Below are positions 33,154 through 40,606 of a DNA stretch of 64,000 nt, piece by piece. Positions within the stretch are counted from its first letter, which is position 1, and every line of letters starts with the position of its first letter. The DNA is taken from contig JBLXDM010000011.1 of the NCBI GenBank assembly GCA_048264125.1, positions 102,118 to 166,117 on the forward strand, read 5' to 3'. The translations under genes and the position numbers were made by a program. Below the pieces are notes generated by a model, which saw only the letters and a program-made list of their open reading frames with translations, was not told the origin of the DNA and did no database searches. The DNA comes from M1-B18 sp048264125. Its GTDB lineage: Bacteria; Bacillota; Clostridia; Peptostreptococcales; Natronincolaceae.

Positions 33154-33871
33154 CCCAAGGGTAAAGCTAATAATTGTTATCTGTATTTCTACTTTGGCTG
33201 TAGCTTTGGACAAGCTCAGCTTTATGCTAGCCTTGCTTGCTGCAACCTTGCTAATGGCCTGGTGCTTTCGGCTACAGCCTTCAAAGAGCTTGGGCAAATT
33301 AAAAAGAGTGCTTTCTGTAGTTCTGTTTATTGCTCTGCTGCAAAGTCTGTCTACAAATGCCGGAAGACCATTGCTTTCAGTGAATAATGTAACTCTTATA
33401 TCCACCTATGGCCTATATAAGGGTCTGAGCGTTTTGCTTAGGATCTCAACAATAGTTCTTTCGGCTGCTCTACTGTCTACCGCCAGCTCCAGAGACCTTG
33501 TGCAGGGTTTAATTCAATGGAAAATGCCCTATGAGCTGGCCTTTATGGTATCCATAGGCATTAGATTTCTTCCCCTTTTGGCTGAGGAGATTCAGGACAC
33601 CTTTGTGGCCCTCCAGCTAAGGGGCGTAGAGCTTAAGAAAATACCGCTTAAAAGAAAAATAAAAACCTATTCCTACCTGCTTATGCCAATGGTTTCAAGC
33701 GTTTTAATAAAAGCAAGGGAGCTATCTACTGCGATGGAGCTGAGGGCCTTTAGGGCTTATCCATCAAGAAGCAGTCTGCGGACTCTTGAAATGAAGAAGG
33801 TAGATTATATTTTTATCCTTCTGAGCCTATCCTTGACTACAGCAGTCTTTTATCTATATAAGCAATATTAA
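33131..33871 (+). CDS. ecfT: ECF transporter T component (EcfT/CbiQ family)
   Basis: A 246-residue membrane protein with five to six segments. The start SRLDPRVKL is typical of EcfT, and the coupling helices carry LQLRGVELKKIP and MELRAFRAYPS, equivalents of the two Ala-Arg-Gly motifs that contact the ATPases. GTG 33131 is chosen because GGGGGGTG lies about ten bases upstream; other in-frame starts (TTG 33110, GTG 33119) are too near. It overlaps the ATPase gene by 23 bases. It is dedicated to this operon's S component. Confidence 0.88.
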   Translation: MTPSSRLDPRVKLIIVICISTLAVALDKLSFMLALLAATLLMAWCFRLQPSKSLGKLKRVLSVVLFIALLQSLSTNAGRPLLSVNNVTLISTYGLYKGLSVLLRISTIVLSAALLSTASSRDLVQGLIQWKMPYELAFMVSIGIRFLPLLAEEIQDTFVALQLRGVELKKIPLKRKIKTYSYLLMPMVSSVLIKARELSTAMELRAFRAYPSRSSLRTLEMKKVDYIFILLSLSLTTAVFYLYKQY

Positions 33872-33883
33872 GGGGGAATCAAA

Positions 33884-34630
33884 ATGAAGGTATTCTCTGT
33901 ATTTGGAATAACCTTATCTGGAAAAACCACCACAATAGAAAATATAATTAGGGAATTGACTAAAAGAAGGTATTCAGTTGGATCTGTAAAGGAAATACAT
34001 TTTGAGGAATTTGCTATAGACCAGGAAGGCAGCAATACGGACAGGCACTGGCGGGCAGGCTCCCAATTGGTTACAGCCCGAGGCTATAATGAAACGGATA
34101 TTCTCTATAAAAAAATGCTGACAATAGAGGAAATTCTCCGCTTCTATAGCCATGACTATGTGGTGCTTGAGGGCGTTACCAATTCAAACGTGCCTAAAAT
34201 AATCGCTGCCCACACAATCGAGGAAATAGAAGAGAGACTGGATGACAGTGTATTCGCTATATCTGGTCAGATTGCAAAGGAGCTGACAGAATATAAGGGG
34301 TTGCCGGTGATAAATTCAATGGACAATATCGAAGCGCTGGTGAACCTAATTGAAGAAAAGGTTTTCGAGAAGCTACCGGAGTTCCCACCGGAATGCTGCA
34401 GCAGCTGTGGCTCCAGCTGTGAGGAATTATCTGCTAAAATCCTAAAGGGTGAAGCCAAAAGGGAGGACTGCAGCATTGAGAAGGGGGCTATAAGCCTTAA
34501 AATTAATGACAATGAGATAAAAATGGTTCCCTTCGTCAAAAGCATACTTTTAAATACTGTACTGGGAGTTATAAAGGAGCTGGAGGGCTACCAGGAGGGG
34601 GCCGAGATAACAATAAGGATAGGTAATTAG
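33884..34630 (+). CDS. mobB: MobB-like GTPase fused to an Fe-S cluster motif
   Basis: A 248-residue protein. The N-terminal 165 residues are MobB-like: P-loop FGITLSGKTTTIENI, VGSVKEIHFEEFAID, DRHWRAGS and YVVLEGV. MobB assists attachment of GMP to molybdopterin. After that comes a Cys-rich segment, CCSSCGSSCEELSAKILKGE, then AKREDC, matching the CxxCGxxxC...GxAxxxDC pattern of small 4Fe-4S motifs, and a final domain rich in charged residues. AAGGGGGAATC precedes the ATG. It directly ties the operon to molybdenum or tungsten cofactor. Confidence 0.85.
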   Translation: MKVFSVFGITLSGKTTTIENIIRELTKRRYSVGSVKEIHFEEFAIDQEGSNTDRHWRAGSQLVTARGYNETDILYKKMLTIEEILRFYSHDYVVLEGVTNSNVPKIIAAHTIEEIEERLDDSVFAISGQIAKELTEYKGLPVINSMDNIEALVNLIEEKVFEKLPEFPPECCSSCGSSCEELSAKILKGEAKREDCSIEKGAISLKINDNEIKMVPFVKSILLNTVLGVIKELEGYQEGAEITIRIGN

Positions 34631-34745
34631 ACTGCCGTAAAATCCGGGGCTTATATATAATCAGCCCCTAAAGGAGGGATATATTGCCTAACATGCAATG
34701 CAAATGATTCAATGTAATGAAAAAATCTTAAAATGGGGTGCTGAA

Positions 34746-35219
34746 ATGAAAAAACTATCTGTATATATGATTCTAATTATTTCGATTATGACCTTTGTAG
34801 GCTGTAGCAAGGAGGTACCTGCTGCTGCGGAGCCTGCTTGGTCCATAGCCGTAGAAGGGGTTAAGGCAGAGGCAATTAGCTTTACGGATTTGGACGTTGA
34901 AAAGATTGGTACTGTTGACGCTAAGGCTACAATGAAGAAAAAGGATGGAACGGAGCAGGAGCAGCTTTGGAATGGTGTAAGCTTCAAGGCCTTCTTGGAT
35001 TATCTGGAGGTAGGGGAGTACAATTTAGTTATAGTAGAGGCGTCGGATGGATATTCGAAGGAATACACCTCTCATGAATTGGAAAACGAGGGCAGTCTAC
35101 TGGCTGTGAAGGTGGATGGAAAGGAATTAACCACAGAGGATGGTCTGGTTTATCTGGTTGTGGACGGCAAGGGCTCCAATTGGTGGATTAAAAATGTTTC
35201 AAAAATTACAATAGAATAA
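34746..35219 (+). CDS. SUOX-like domain lipoprotein
   Basis: A 157-residue lipoprotein, lipobox TFVGC at residues 16-20, followed by one SUOX-like domain: ISFTDLDVEKIGTVDAKATM, LWNGVSFKAFLDYL, IVEASDGYSKEYTSHELE and GKGSNWWIKNVSKITIE. No Cys beyond the lipobox. ATG 34746 is preceded by GGGGTG; in-frame starts upstream (34698) have weak sites. It lies 115 bases after mobB and before a terminator, and is the last gene of the operon. Confidence 0.75.
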   Translation: MKKLSVYMILIISIMTFVGCSKEVPAAAEPAWSIAVEGVKAEAISFTDLDVEKIGTVDAKATMKKKDGTEQEQLWNGVSFKAFLDYLEVGEYNLVIVEASDGYSKEYTSHELENEGSLLAVKVDGKELTTEDGLVYLVVDGKGSNWWIKNVSKITIE

Positions 35220-35224
35220 GGTAT

Positions 35225-35250
35225 AAAGGCCTTCTTGCGAGGGCCTTTTA
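35225..35250 (+). terminator. intrinsic terminator of the riboswitch-controlled operon
   Basis: AAAGGCC and GGCCTTT pair around a ten-base interval and end in TTTTATT, six bases after the last stop codon. Confidence 0.8.
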
Positions 35251-35311
35251 TTAAGTGCAAAATTATTCTCTAATTGCGTAAATTTAATAATAACTGTGGT
35301 AAAATGTACAT

Positions 35312-35487
35312 AAAACTCTCTTAAGAAGACATTTAAGAATTGATTTGGACAGTGAATTAATGACTGTGAGTCAAGCTTAATTCTAAAGCATGAAAGGATT
35401 GAAAAAATGCAAAAATACATACTTCATTATAAATTTGAATAATTAAAACCTGATTTGCCCCTTATAGAGGAGTAAGTCAGGTTTTTT
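35312..35487 (+). ncRNA. candidate stand-alone small RNA
   Basis: The 336 bases between the operon terminator and the XRE gene hold no protein gene of normal size. An extended -10 (TGG-TAAAAT, 35297-35305) could start a transcript near 35312. It would contain a nested hairpin (AGAAT/ATTCT, TTGA/TCAA, ACAGT/ACTGT, 35337-35386), an 11-codon frame MQKYILHYKFE at 35407-35442 after AAAGGATTG, and a strong terminator, AAAACCTGA with TCAGGTTTT and T run (35445-35487). The downstream gene is on the other strand, so this would be an independent RNA of about 175 bases. Confidence 0.45.
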
Positions 35488-35555
35488 TATTAGAATAGTG
35501 CTCATTTAATCTTTTACAAGATACCGAAGCAGGCATTTTGGTGTATTTCTTCACT

Positions 35556-35915
35556 TTATTTATCCTCTTCAGAAAAGGCACTGATTTTATCACAGCTGAC
35601 AGCAACCATAAACTTCAAATACTTTATAACATCTGTTATTAGCTCTTTGGGTAATTTAGATAAAAGCTTCATGACTTCTTCGTTTTCTTCACTCAGCCTG
35701 CATCTTCCTTCAGCTTCCTTTCCCATCAGAAGCCAATCTGTGGAAGTGTTAAAATATTTAGCTAAGGCTATAATGGCATTACTGGTTGGATTTAGACTAT
35801 CGCTTTCTATTTTGCTTATATTACTTCTTGCTATACCGGTTGCGGTAGATATATCCTGCTGTTTTACATTCTTAACCTTTCTTAAGTATTTGAGTCTTTC
35901 ACCTAATGTATTCAA
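35556..35915 (-). CDS. XRE-family transcriptional regulator
   Basis: A 119-residue regulator with an N-terminal Cro/C1-type helix-turn-helix (LGERLKYLRKVKNVKQQDIS, then GIARSNISKIESDSL) and a C-terminal segment like SinR-type dimerisation regions. AGGAGGAGGC precedes the ATG. Its promoter region shares with the divergent promoter a pair of palindromes (35969-35982, 35998-36011) directly upstream of both -10 boxes, so it probably represses itself and the divergent unit. Confidence 0.88.
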   Translation of the reverse strand: MNTLGERLKYLRKVKNVKQQDISTATGIARSNISKIESDSLNPTSNAIIALAKYFNTSTDWLLMGKEAEGRCRLSEENEEVMKLLSKLPKELITDVIKYLKFMVAVSCDKISAFSEEDK

Positions 35916-35968
35916 ATTTACTGCCTCCTCCTATATCCTACAAGACATAAAATATTATAAAATTATAT

Positions 35969-36018
35969 GTTCTTATTAGAACTGTATGCTTGACAAAGTT
36001 CTTATATGAACATATAAT
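35969..36018. promoter_or_regulatory. divergent promoters with paired operators
   Basis: On the plus strand TTGACA (35990-35995) and TATAAT (36013-36018) are exactly 17 bases apart. The spacer contains the palindrome GTTCTTATATGAAC (35998-36011). A second one, GTTCTTATTAGAAC (35969-35982), lies at the mirror position upstream of a TATAAT on the minus strand (35966-35961). A further palindrome AAGTGTA/TACACTT lies at 36026-36043 near the plus-strand start. Confidence 0.75.
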
Positions 36019-36257
36019 TTTAATAAAGTGTACATATACACTTAAAATTTAGCAGAATAAACTAAAAAATACAATGGAAAAATGTACTTTTCACTGCGAC
36101 TGATTTTAGCAATACAAGCTGAGCCTAGGAACTACATACATATATGCCCATATTAGCTCCTTAATGCTTTAATAAATAGGTATATTATACCATATATAAG
36201 CCTTAAGACTTATTTGATAGGTTTATTTCCTTATAAAATAATAGCTGGAGGGGGGAG

Positions 36258-36491
36258 ATGATGGATCAGTACTATAGTAATAAGAGGAAGCTAACTGAAT
36301 TTGGTATATGGGTTAAAAAGCGACTGATTGAGTCAGACATGAATCAAAAACAATTGGCAAAAGCATTAAACGTCAGTGAGAGTTATTTGGCCGATGTACT
36401 GAGAGGTGAGAAAAAGGGCCTTAAATATATCTCGCAGATTGCTTATATTTTGCAGAGCAATGAAAAAGAGAGGGTAACCCCATATTACTAG
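36258..36491 (+). CDS. small helix-turn-helix DNA-binding protein
   Basis: A 77-residue Cro/C1-type protein: IWVKKRLIESDMNQKQLAKA, then LNVSESYLADVLRGEKKG forms the helix-turn-helix. GGAGGGGGGAG precedes the ATG (36258 or 36261). It is the first gene after the plus-strand promoter at 35990 with a leader of about 230 bases in which no other gene is seen, and is followed by the chemoreceptor gene. Its target is unknown. Confidence 0.75.
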   Translation: MMDQYYSNKRKLTEFGIWVKKRLIESDMNQKQLAKALNVSESYLADVLRGEKKGLKYISQIAYILQSNEKERVTPYY

Positions 36492-36534
36492 AGAAATGAC
36501 AATCACGACATTAATATGAATGGGAGGATCAAGC

Positions 36535-37872
36535 ATGGAGGATTTTGACAAGAAGCCGCGGCTTTTAAGCAATAAGGGTATCTATAGGACTAAGCTAGGA
36601 ATTAAAATAAAGGTTTTAATAGGGCTGGTTATAGTACTTATAGTTAGTCCGACAATAGCACTATATATCAATAGCTTTATTCAAAGATTTGATATCATAG
36701 AAGGAGATTTTTCTGTTTACATAACTACTGTCATCAATTTAGCAACCGGTTCAATACTAATACTTTTTCTGCTGGACTATATCGTTCTAAAACCAATAAA
36801 AACTGTTTTAAAAATAGTTGAGGGATTATCGCAATATGACCTAAACGAGATAAACGATAAGGAAACCATGCGCTATAAAAGCAGGGGAGACGAAATGGGA
36901 ACACTGGTACGAGCCCTAATGGAGATGCAGCAGAGCTTTTCTGGGATTATAAAAAATGTACACAGCAGCGCTCAGGAGGTTAGTACGGCCTCCGCCGGCT
37001 TAAAGGGCAAAAGCCAGCTCACCTTGAATACTGCTGAAGAGGTTTCTCGTGTAATATCAGAAATTTCAACCGGAGCCTATGACCAGGCTAAGGATGTCGA
37101 AGTGGGGGTAGTAGGCGTAAATGAATTAGGAGAAATATTGGATTCCGATAGGCAGCTATTGAATAACCTAATTACTTATTCGCAGGAGGTTAATACGCTA
37201 AAGGATGAGGGCTTTGATATTATATCAGAGCTTACAGTAAAAAATCAGCATGGTAGTCAAAAATCCGCCGAAATTAAGGAACTAATTATAAACACCAATG
37301 CAGCAGCCGGTAAAATTGTAATGGCAAGCGAAATGATTAGAAATATTGCAGAGCAAACAAATCTTTTAGCACTCAACGCAGCTATTGAGGCTGCCAGAGC
37401 AGGTGAGGCAGGAAGAGGCTTCGCGGTAGTCGCAGAGGAAATACGTAAGCTGGCAGAGCAGTCCAATGAATTTACAAATGAGATAGCTGTTGTCATTGAT
37501 GACTTGAACAATAAGACGAATGAGGCCGTAAGTAATACTGAAGCCATGAGCAAGGTAGTGGCTACTCAGACTGAAAGCGTAGAACGCACCTATGAAAAAT
37601 TTGAAGGTATTGCTGCTGCAATAGAAAAAATGAAGTCAGTAATAGCAGATATGAACAGCTCAAGTCAAAAGATGGAACGAAAGAAAGAGGATATCATAGC
37701 TATCATGGAAAGCCTCTCAGCAATATCAGAGGAGAATGCAGCTGCAACTGAGGAAGCCTCTGCCGCCGTAGAAGCACAAACTAATTCCATCGAAGCAAAC
37801 TTAATCTCCAGTGAGGCATTGTCTAATCTTGCAGAAAAGATGCAGGGGTTTATACAAAAGTTCAAATACTAG
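36535..37872 (+). CDS. methyl-accepting chemotaxis protein
   Basis: A 445-residue chemoreceptor: two membrane segments (about 25-45 and 60-85) with a very short extracytoplasmic loop of about 15 residues, a HAMP domain, and a signalling domain with the hairpin tip EQTNLLALNAAIEAARAGE and GRGFAVVAEEIRKLAEQS. Because the outer loop is so short, it must sense something in the membrane or cytoplasm. ATG 36535 follows GGGAGG by seven bases. It lies 43 bases after the HTH gene. Confidence 0.93.
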   Translation: MEDFDKKPRLLSNKGIYRTKLGIKIKVLIGLVIVLIVSPTIALYINSFIQRFDIIEGDFSVYITTVINLATGSILILFLLDYIVLKPIKTVLKIVEGLSQYDLNEINDKETMRYKSRGDEMGTLVRALMEMQQSFSGIIKNVHSSAQEVSTASAGLKGKSQLTLNTAEEVSRVISEISTGAYDQAKDVEVGVVGVNELGEILDSDRQLLNNLITYSQEVNTLKDEGFDIISELTVKNQHGSQKSAEIKELIINTNAAAGKIVMASEMIRNIAEQTNLLALNAAIEAARAGEAGRGFAVVAEEIRKLAEQSNEFTNEIAVVIDDLNNKTNEAVSNTEAMSKVVATQTESVERTYEKFEGIAAAIEKMKSVIADMNSSSQKMERKKEDIIAIMESLSAISEENAAATEEASAAVEAQTNSIEANLISSEALSNLAEKMQGFIQKFKY

Positions 37873-37892
37873 CTCACTATGCAACAATAATG

Positions 37893-37911
37893 GACCCCAC
37901 TGATTGGGGTC
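37893..37911 (+). terminator. hairpin after the chemoreceptor gene
   Basis: GACCCCA and TGGGGTC pair around CTGAT; the downstream T tract is weak (TAATTTATT). Confidence 0.6.
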
Positions 37912-38583
37912 TAATTTATTATCTAATATCATATCCATTATTATCCATTATTCTTATCATCTATTCCCTAAATATACATTTAAAGAATAGATATATGATG
38001 CTTGAAATTGGGCTTTTAGCCTTAAAAATCCACTTTTCCCCCTTACGCTTAGTCATCCGTATTATTTGCGCAGCATTATAATACTATTTGGTTAAATTCC
38101 GGCTTTTATAGATAAAATAATTTATATGTGCTATGTAAATAATAGTTTATAGATTCGCTTGTAGCTTCTTCAATCGTCCATCAGAATCATACGTCCTCTA
38201 TATATCTGGTTATACTTTGTTAAATATATAACTGTATTGATGTATTCTGTCGTTTTTTACTAATGGCCTCGATAGCTATAGACATATAAAATAACGTTAC
38301 TGCTGACATTTCGACATATGCATTGTAACATACTGCTTTTTTCGTCAATGTATGGCCTCATTTAAAGCATTGTCGCTATTGGTCGAAAAATCATGTATTT
38401 TCAAGGGTTGTACTCGTAATTGAGAATATTTATTATACACATTTTATCCACAAGGGTGTCTCCAGTCGGAGGACTTTGTGGAATATCCTTTAATTTCTCC
38501 ACAAATTATTTCCCGAGCTTTATTTAATCTACAATATGAAATCCAAATTCAATACTATGAATTACAAATGGAGGTTGTTAAAT
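37912..38583. other. 672-base AT-rich intergenic region
   Basis: No convincing gene was found. A small frame at 37890-38081 starts inside the terminator and lacks a ribosome site. Near the right end a hairpin joins TCCACAA (38447-38453) with TTGTGGA (38476-38482), with GTCTCC/GGAGGAC pairing inside; it lies about 100 bases before uvsE and may be part of its leader. No LexA box was found before uvsE. Confidence 0.5.
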
Positions 38584-39546
38584 ATGAGAATTAGATTTGG
38601 ATACGTTGCAATGGCCTTAGGCCTGCAGGATGGCTCACCTAACAAAACCATCACCTACAAAAGATTTGCTGAGCTGAAGGATGATGAACTAAGACTGTAT
38701 AAGCTTAAGGACCTAACAAGACAGAACCTGGATATAACACGGCGTATACTTTTATATAATAGGGCTTCTGATATTCATTTATATAGATTCACCTCAAAGC
38801 TAATCCCTTTGGCTACCCATAGCGAGGTATTAAATTGGGATTATGCAGCTATGTTTAAGGATGAATTTCTCCAGTTAGGTAGCTTTATAAAGGAAAATAG
38901 TCTTAGAGTCAGTGCCCATCCGGACCATTTTACAGTTATAAATACCCCCAAGACAGAAATTTTAAAGGCGGCGGTTGCCGACTTAGATTATCATGTTAAA
39001 TTATTTGAGGCTATGGGCTTAGACGAGAGCCATGCCAAGCTTGTGGTTCATGTTGGTGGAGCCTATGGCAGTAAGCTCAAGGCTGCAGATAAATTTATAG
39101 AAAACTTTAAAAGCATTGATCCAAGGCTTTCAAAAAGAATTATATTAGAAAATGATGATAAATCCTTTACTGCCCAAGAAGTACTGGAAATATGTCAGGA
39201 GCTGGCTATCCCTATGGTTTTGGATATACATCACCACTGGTGCAATAATGCTGGTGAAAGCATAGGCGACCTTTTAGGAGAAATATTTAATACCTGGAAT
39301 AGCGAGGCTTTCCCACCTAAGATACATGCATCAAGCGCTAAGGACTCTAAAAACATCAGAGCCCATGCCGATTACCTAGACATCGAATTTCTTACTGACT
39401 TTTTAACGCTCGCTAAGGCAGAAGATAGAGACTTTGATATTATGATTGAGGCCAAAATGAAGGATTATGCCCTTCTGAGGGCTATGAAGGAGCTGAAGCT
39501 AAAGGAGGATATAAGAATCATAGATAATGGTACGATCGAGCTATAA
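38584..39546 (+). CDS. uvsE: UV damage endonuclease UvsE
   Basis: A 320-residue UVDE-family endonuclease, a TIM barrel that nicks DNA 5' of UV photoproducts and abasic sites. Visible family motifs: RIRFGYVAMAL at the start, YRFTSKLIPLATH, VSAHPDHFTVI, KLVVHVGGAYG, ILENDDKSFT, VLDIHHHWCN and IMIEAKMKD, with the His, Asp and Glu metal ligands. ATG 38584 follows GGAGGTTGTTAA; in-frame starts upstream (38536) have no such site. In spore formers it supports UV resistance. Confidence 0.95.
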   Translation: MRIRFGYVAMALGLQDGSPNKTITYKRFAELKDDELRLYKLKDLTRQNLDITRRILLYNRASDIHLYRFTSKLIPLATHSEVLNWDYAAMFKDEFLQLGSFIKENSLRVSAHPDHFTVINTPKTEILKAAVADLDYHVKLFEAMGLDESHAKLVVHVGGAYGSKLKAADKFIENFKSIDPRLSKRIILENDDKSFTAQEVLEICQELAIPMVLDIHHHWCNNAGESIGDLLGEIFNTWNSEAFPPKIHASSAKDSKNIRAHADYLDIEFLTDFLTLAKAEDRDFDIMIEAKMKDYALLRAMKELKLKEDIRIIDNGTIEL

Positions 39547-39585
39547 GAATATAATATAATGAAAAGCATAATTTCTATACGTTAA

Positions 39586-39612
39586 AAAACACCACAGTAG
39601 CCTTCCCGTGGT
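39586..39612 (-). terminator. possible terminator downstream of the HAD gene
   Basis: Read on the minus strand, ACCAC and GTGGT pair and are followed by TTTTTT. It lies about 200 bases after the HAD stop; on the plus strand it may also help end the uvsE transcript. Confidence 0.4.
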
Positions 39613-39781
39613 ATTTGTACATTTAACATTTAAATGATTACATTATATGATTCCATAATCCGTTATTTCTAGTAGACATAATTACATTACGTTAACACAT
39701 GCCTGCAATATACCTCAACATTGGCATGGTCTATTAATGAATTCCGTCAGCTTAGTCTGTGTATTCGGATATTACGTTATA

Positions 39782-39831
39782 GTACTACAGAATACTAAGT
39801 ATATCCGTACTACAGAATGCTAAGTATATCC
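39782..39831. repeat. 25-base tandem duplication at the 3' end of the HAD gene
   Basis: GTACTACAGAATACTAAGTA plus TATCC (39782-39806) is followed at once by a copy with one change (39807-39831). The right-hand copy contains the HAD stop codon and last five codons. Confidence 0.85.
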
Positions 39832-40430
39832 TCCGGTTTATATGCAATATAGTCTGGCTGCTCCCCCTCCAGAGTTTCCAGTACATCAAAGCCCCAGCTG
39901 ACCCAAATAACCTTTACTGCGTTTTTTTTGCAGGCAACGATATCTCTATGTTCATCACCAACATATATTACCTCTGAGCTGGCCAGTTTATTTCTTGAAA
40001 GAAATCTCTTTATTATTTTATCCTTTCCGAAGAGGTTTTTAGAGCAATGAATTTTGTTTATAATATCTATTTTATATTTACTTAAAAATTCTCTTATAAT
40101 CTGCTCCGAATTAGACGATATAATAGCTATCTCATAGTCTCTTCTTTTCAGCTCCAGCAACGTTTCCCTAATACCTTCAAACATATTGAGCTCCTTCATG
40201 GCATTTCTATAGAGGGTATAGAATTCTGCAGCCCATATGGGGAGCTTATAGAGGGGGACATTTAAGGCCTTACATTTATCAGGTATAGATAGCTTTCTAA
40301 GATATTCTATCTCCTCTTTCTCTATCCTTCTAAATTTATATTTCTCCGATAGTCTATTAATAGCGTCTATAGCGATATCCTTAGAATCCACCAGAGTTCC
40401 GTCAAAATCAAAGATAACATATTTTATCAT
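39810..40430 (-). CDS. HAD-family phosphatase (phosphoglycolate phosphatase-like)
   Basis: A 206-residue haloacid dehalogenase hydrolase: motif I DFDGTLVDS, motif II IISSNS, a Lys in FGKDKI (motif III) and motif IV VGDEHRDIVACKK. The helical cap between motifs I and II places it in the Gph/pyrophosphatase-like subgroup. TAAGGAGAAGG precedes the ATG. The substrate is not known. Its last codons lie in one copy of a 25-base tandem repeat. Confidence 0.88.
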   Translation of the reverse strand: MIKYVIFDFDGTLVDSKDIAIDAINRLSEKYKFRRIEKEEIEYLRKLSIPDKCKALNVPLYKLPIWAAEFYTLYRNAMKELNMFEGIRETLLELKRRDYEIAIISSNSEQIIREFLSKYKIDIINKIHCSKNLFGKDKIIKRFLSRNKLASSEVIYVGDEHRDIVACKKNAVKVIWVSWGFDVLETLEGEQPDYIAYKPEDILSIL

Positions 40431-40545
40431 GAGCCTTCTCCTTAAGAAATGTTTAGTCGTTTTAGTGTAAATCCTTATACTAAATATCTTATCAAAATTC
40501 GACAGTAAATTGTAGAATTATTTGAAAAAAACTTTCATAACATGC

Positions 40546-40575
40546 AAAAACACTCTTATAAGACTACAAGAGTGT
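40546..40575 (-). terminator. terminator of the signal-peptidase-II-like gene
   Basis: On the minus strand ACACTCTT and AAGAGTGT pair around a ten-base loop and are followed by TTTTT, about 30 bases after the stop codon. Confidence 0.8.
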
Positions 40576-40606
40576 CGATTAAATTTTAAAATCATAGTGG
40601 GGCAGC

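Noticed and set aside
33016..33405. 129-codon frame on the minus strand
   Set aside because: It is antisense to the junction of the second ECF ATPase and T-component genes, both well supported by motifs.
35312..35487. T-box leader
   Set aside because: The AGGGUGGNACCGCG T-box sequence and specifier loop are missing, and no gene follows on the plus strand.
37890..38081. 63-codon hydrophobic frame after the chemoreceptor
   Set aside because: It begins in the terminator stem, lacks a ribosome site and has no recognisable features beyond AT-rich hydrophobic codons.
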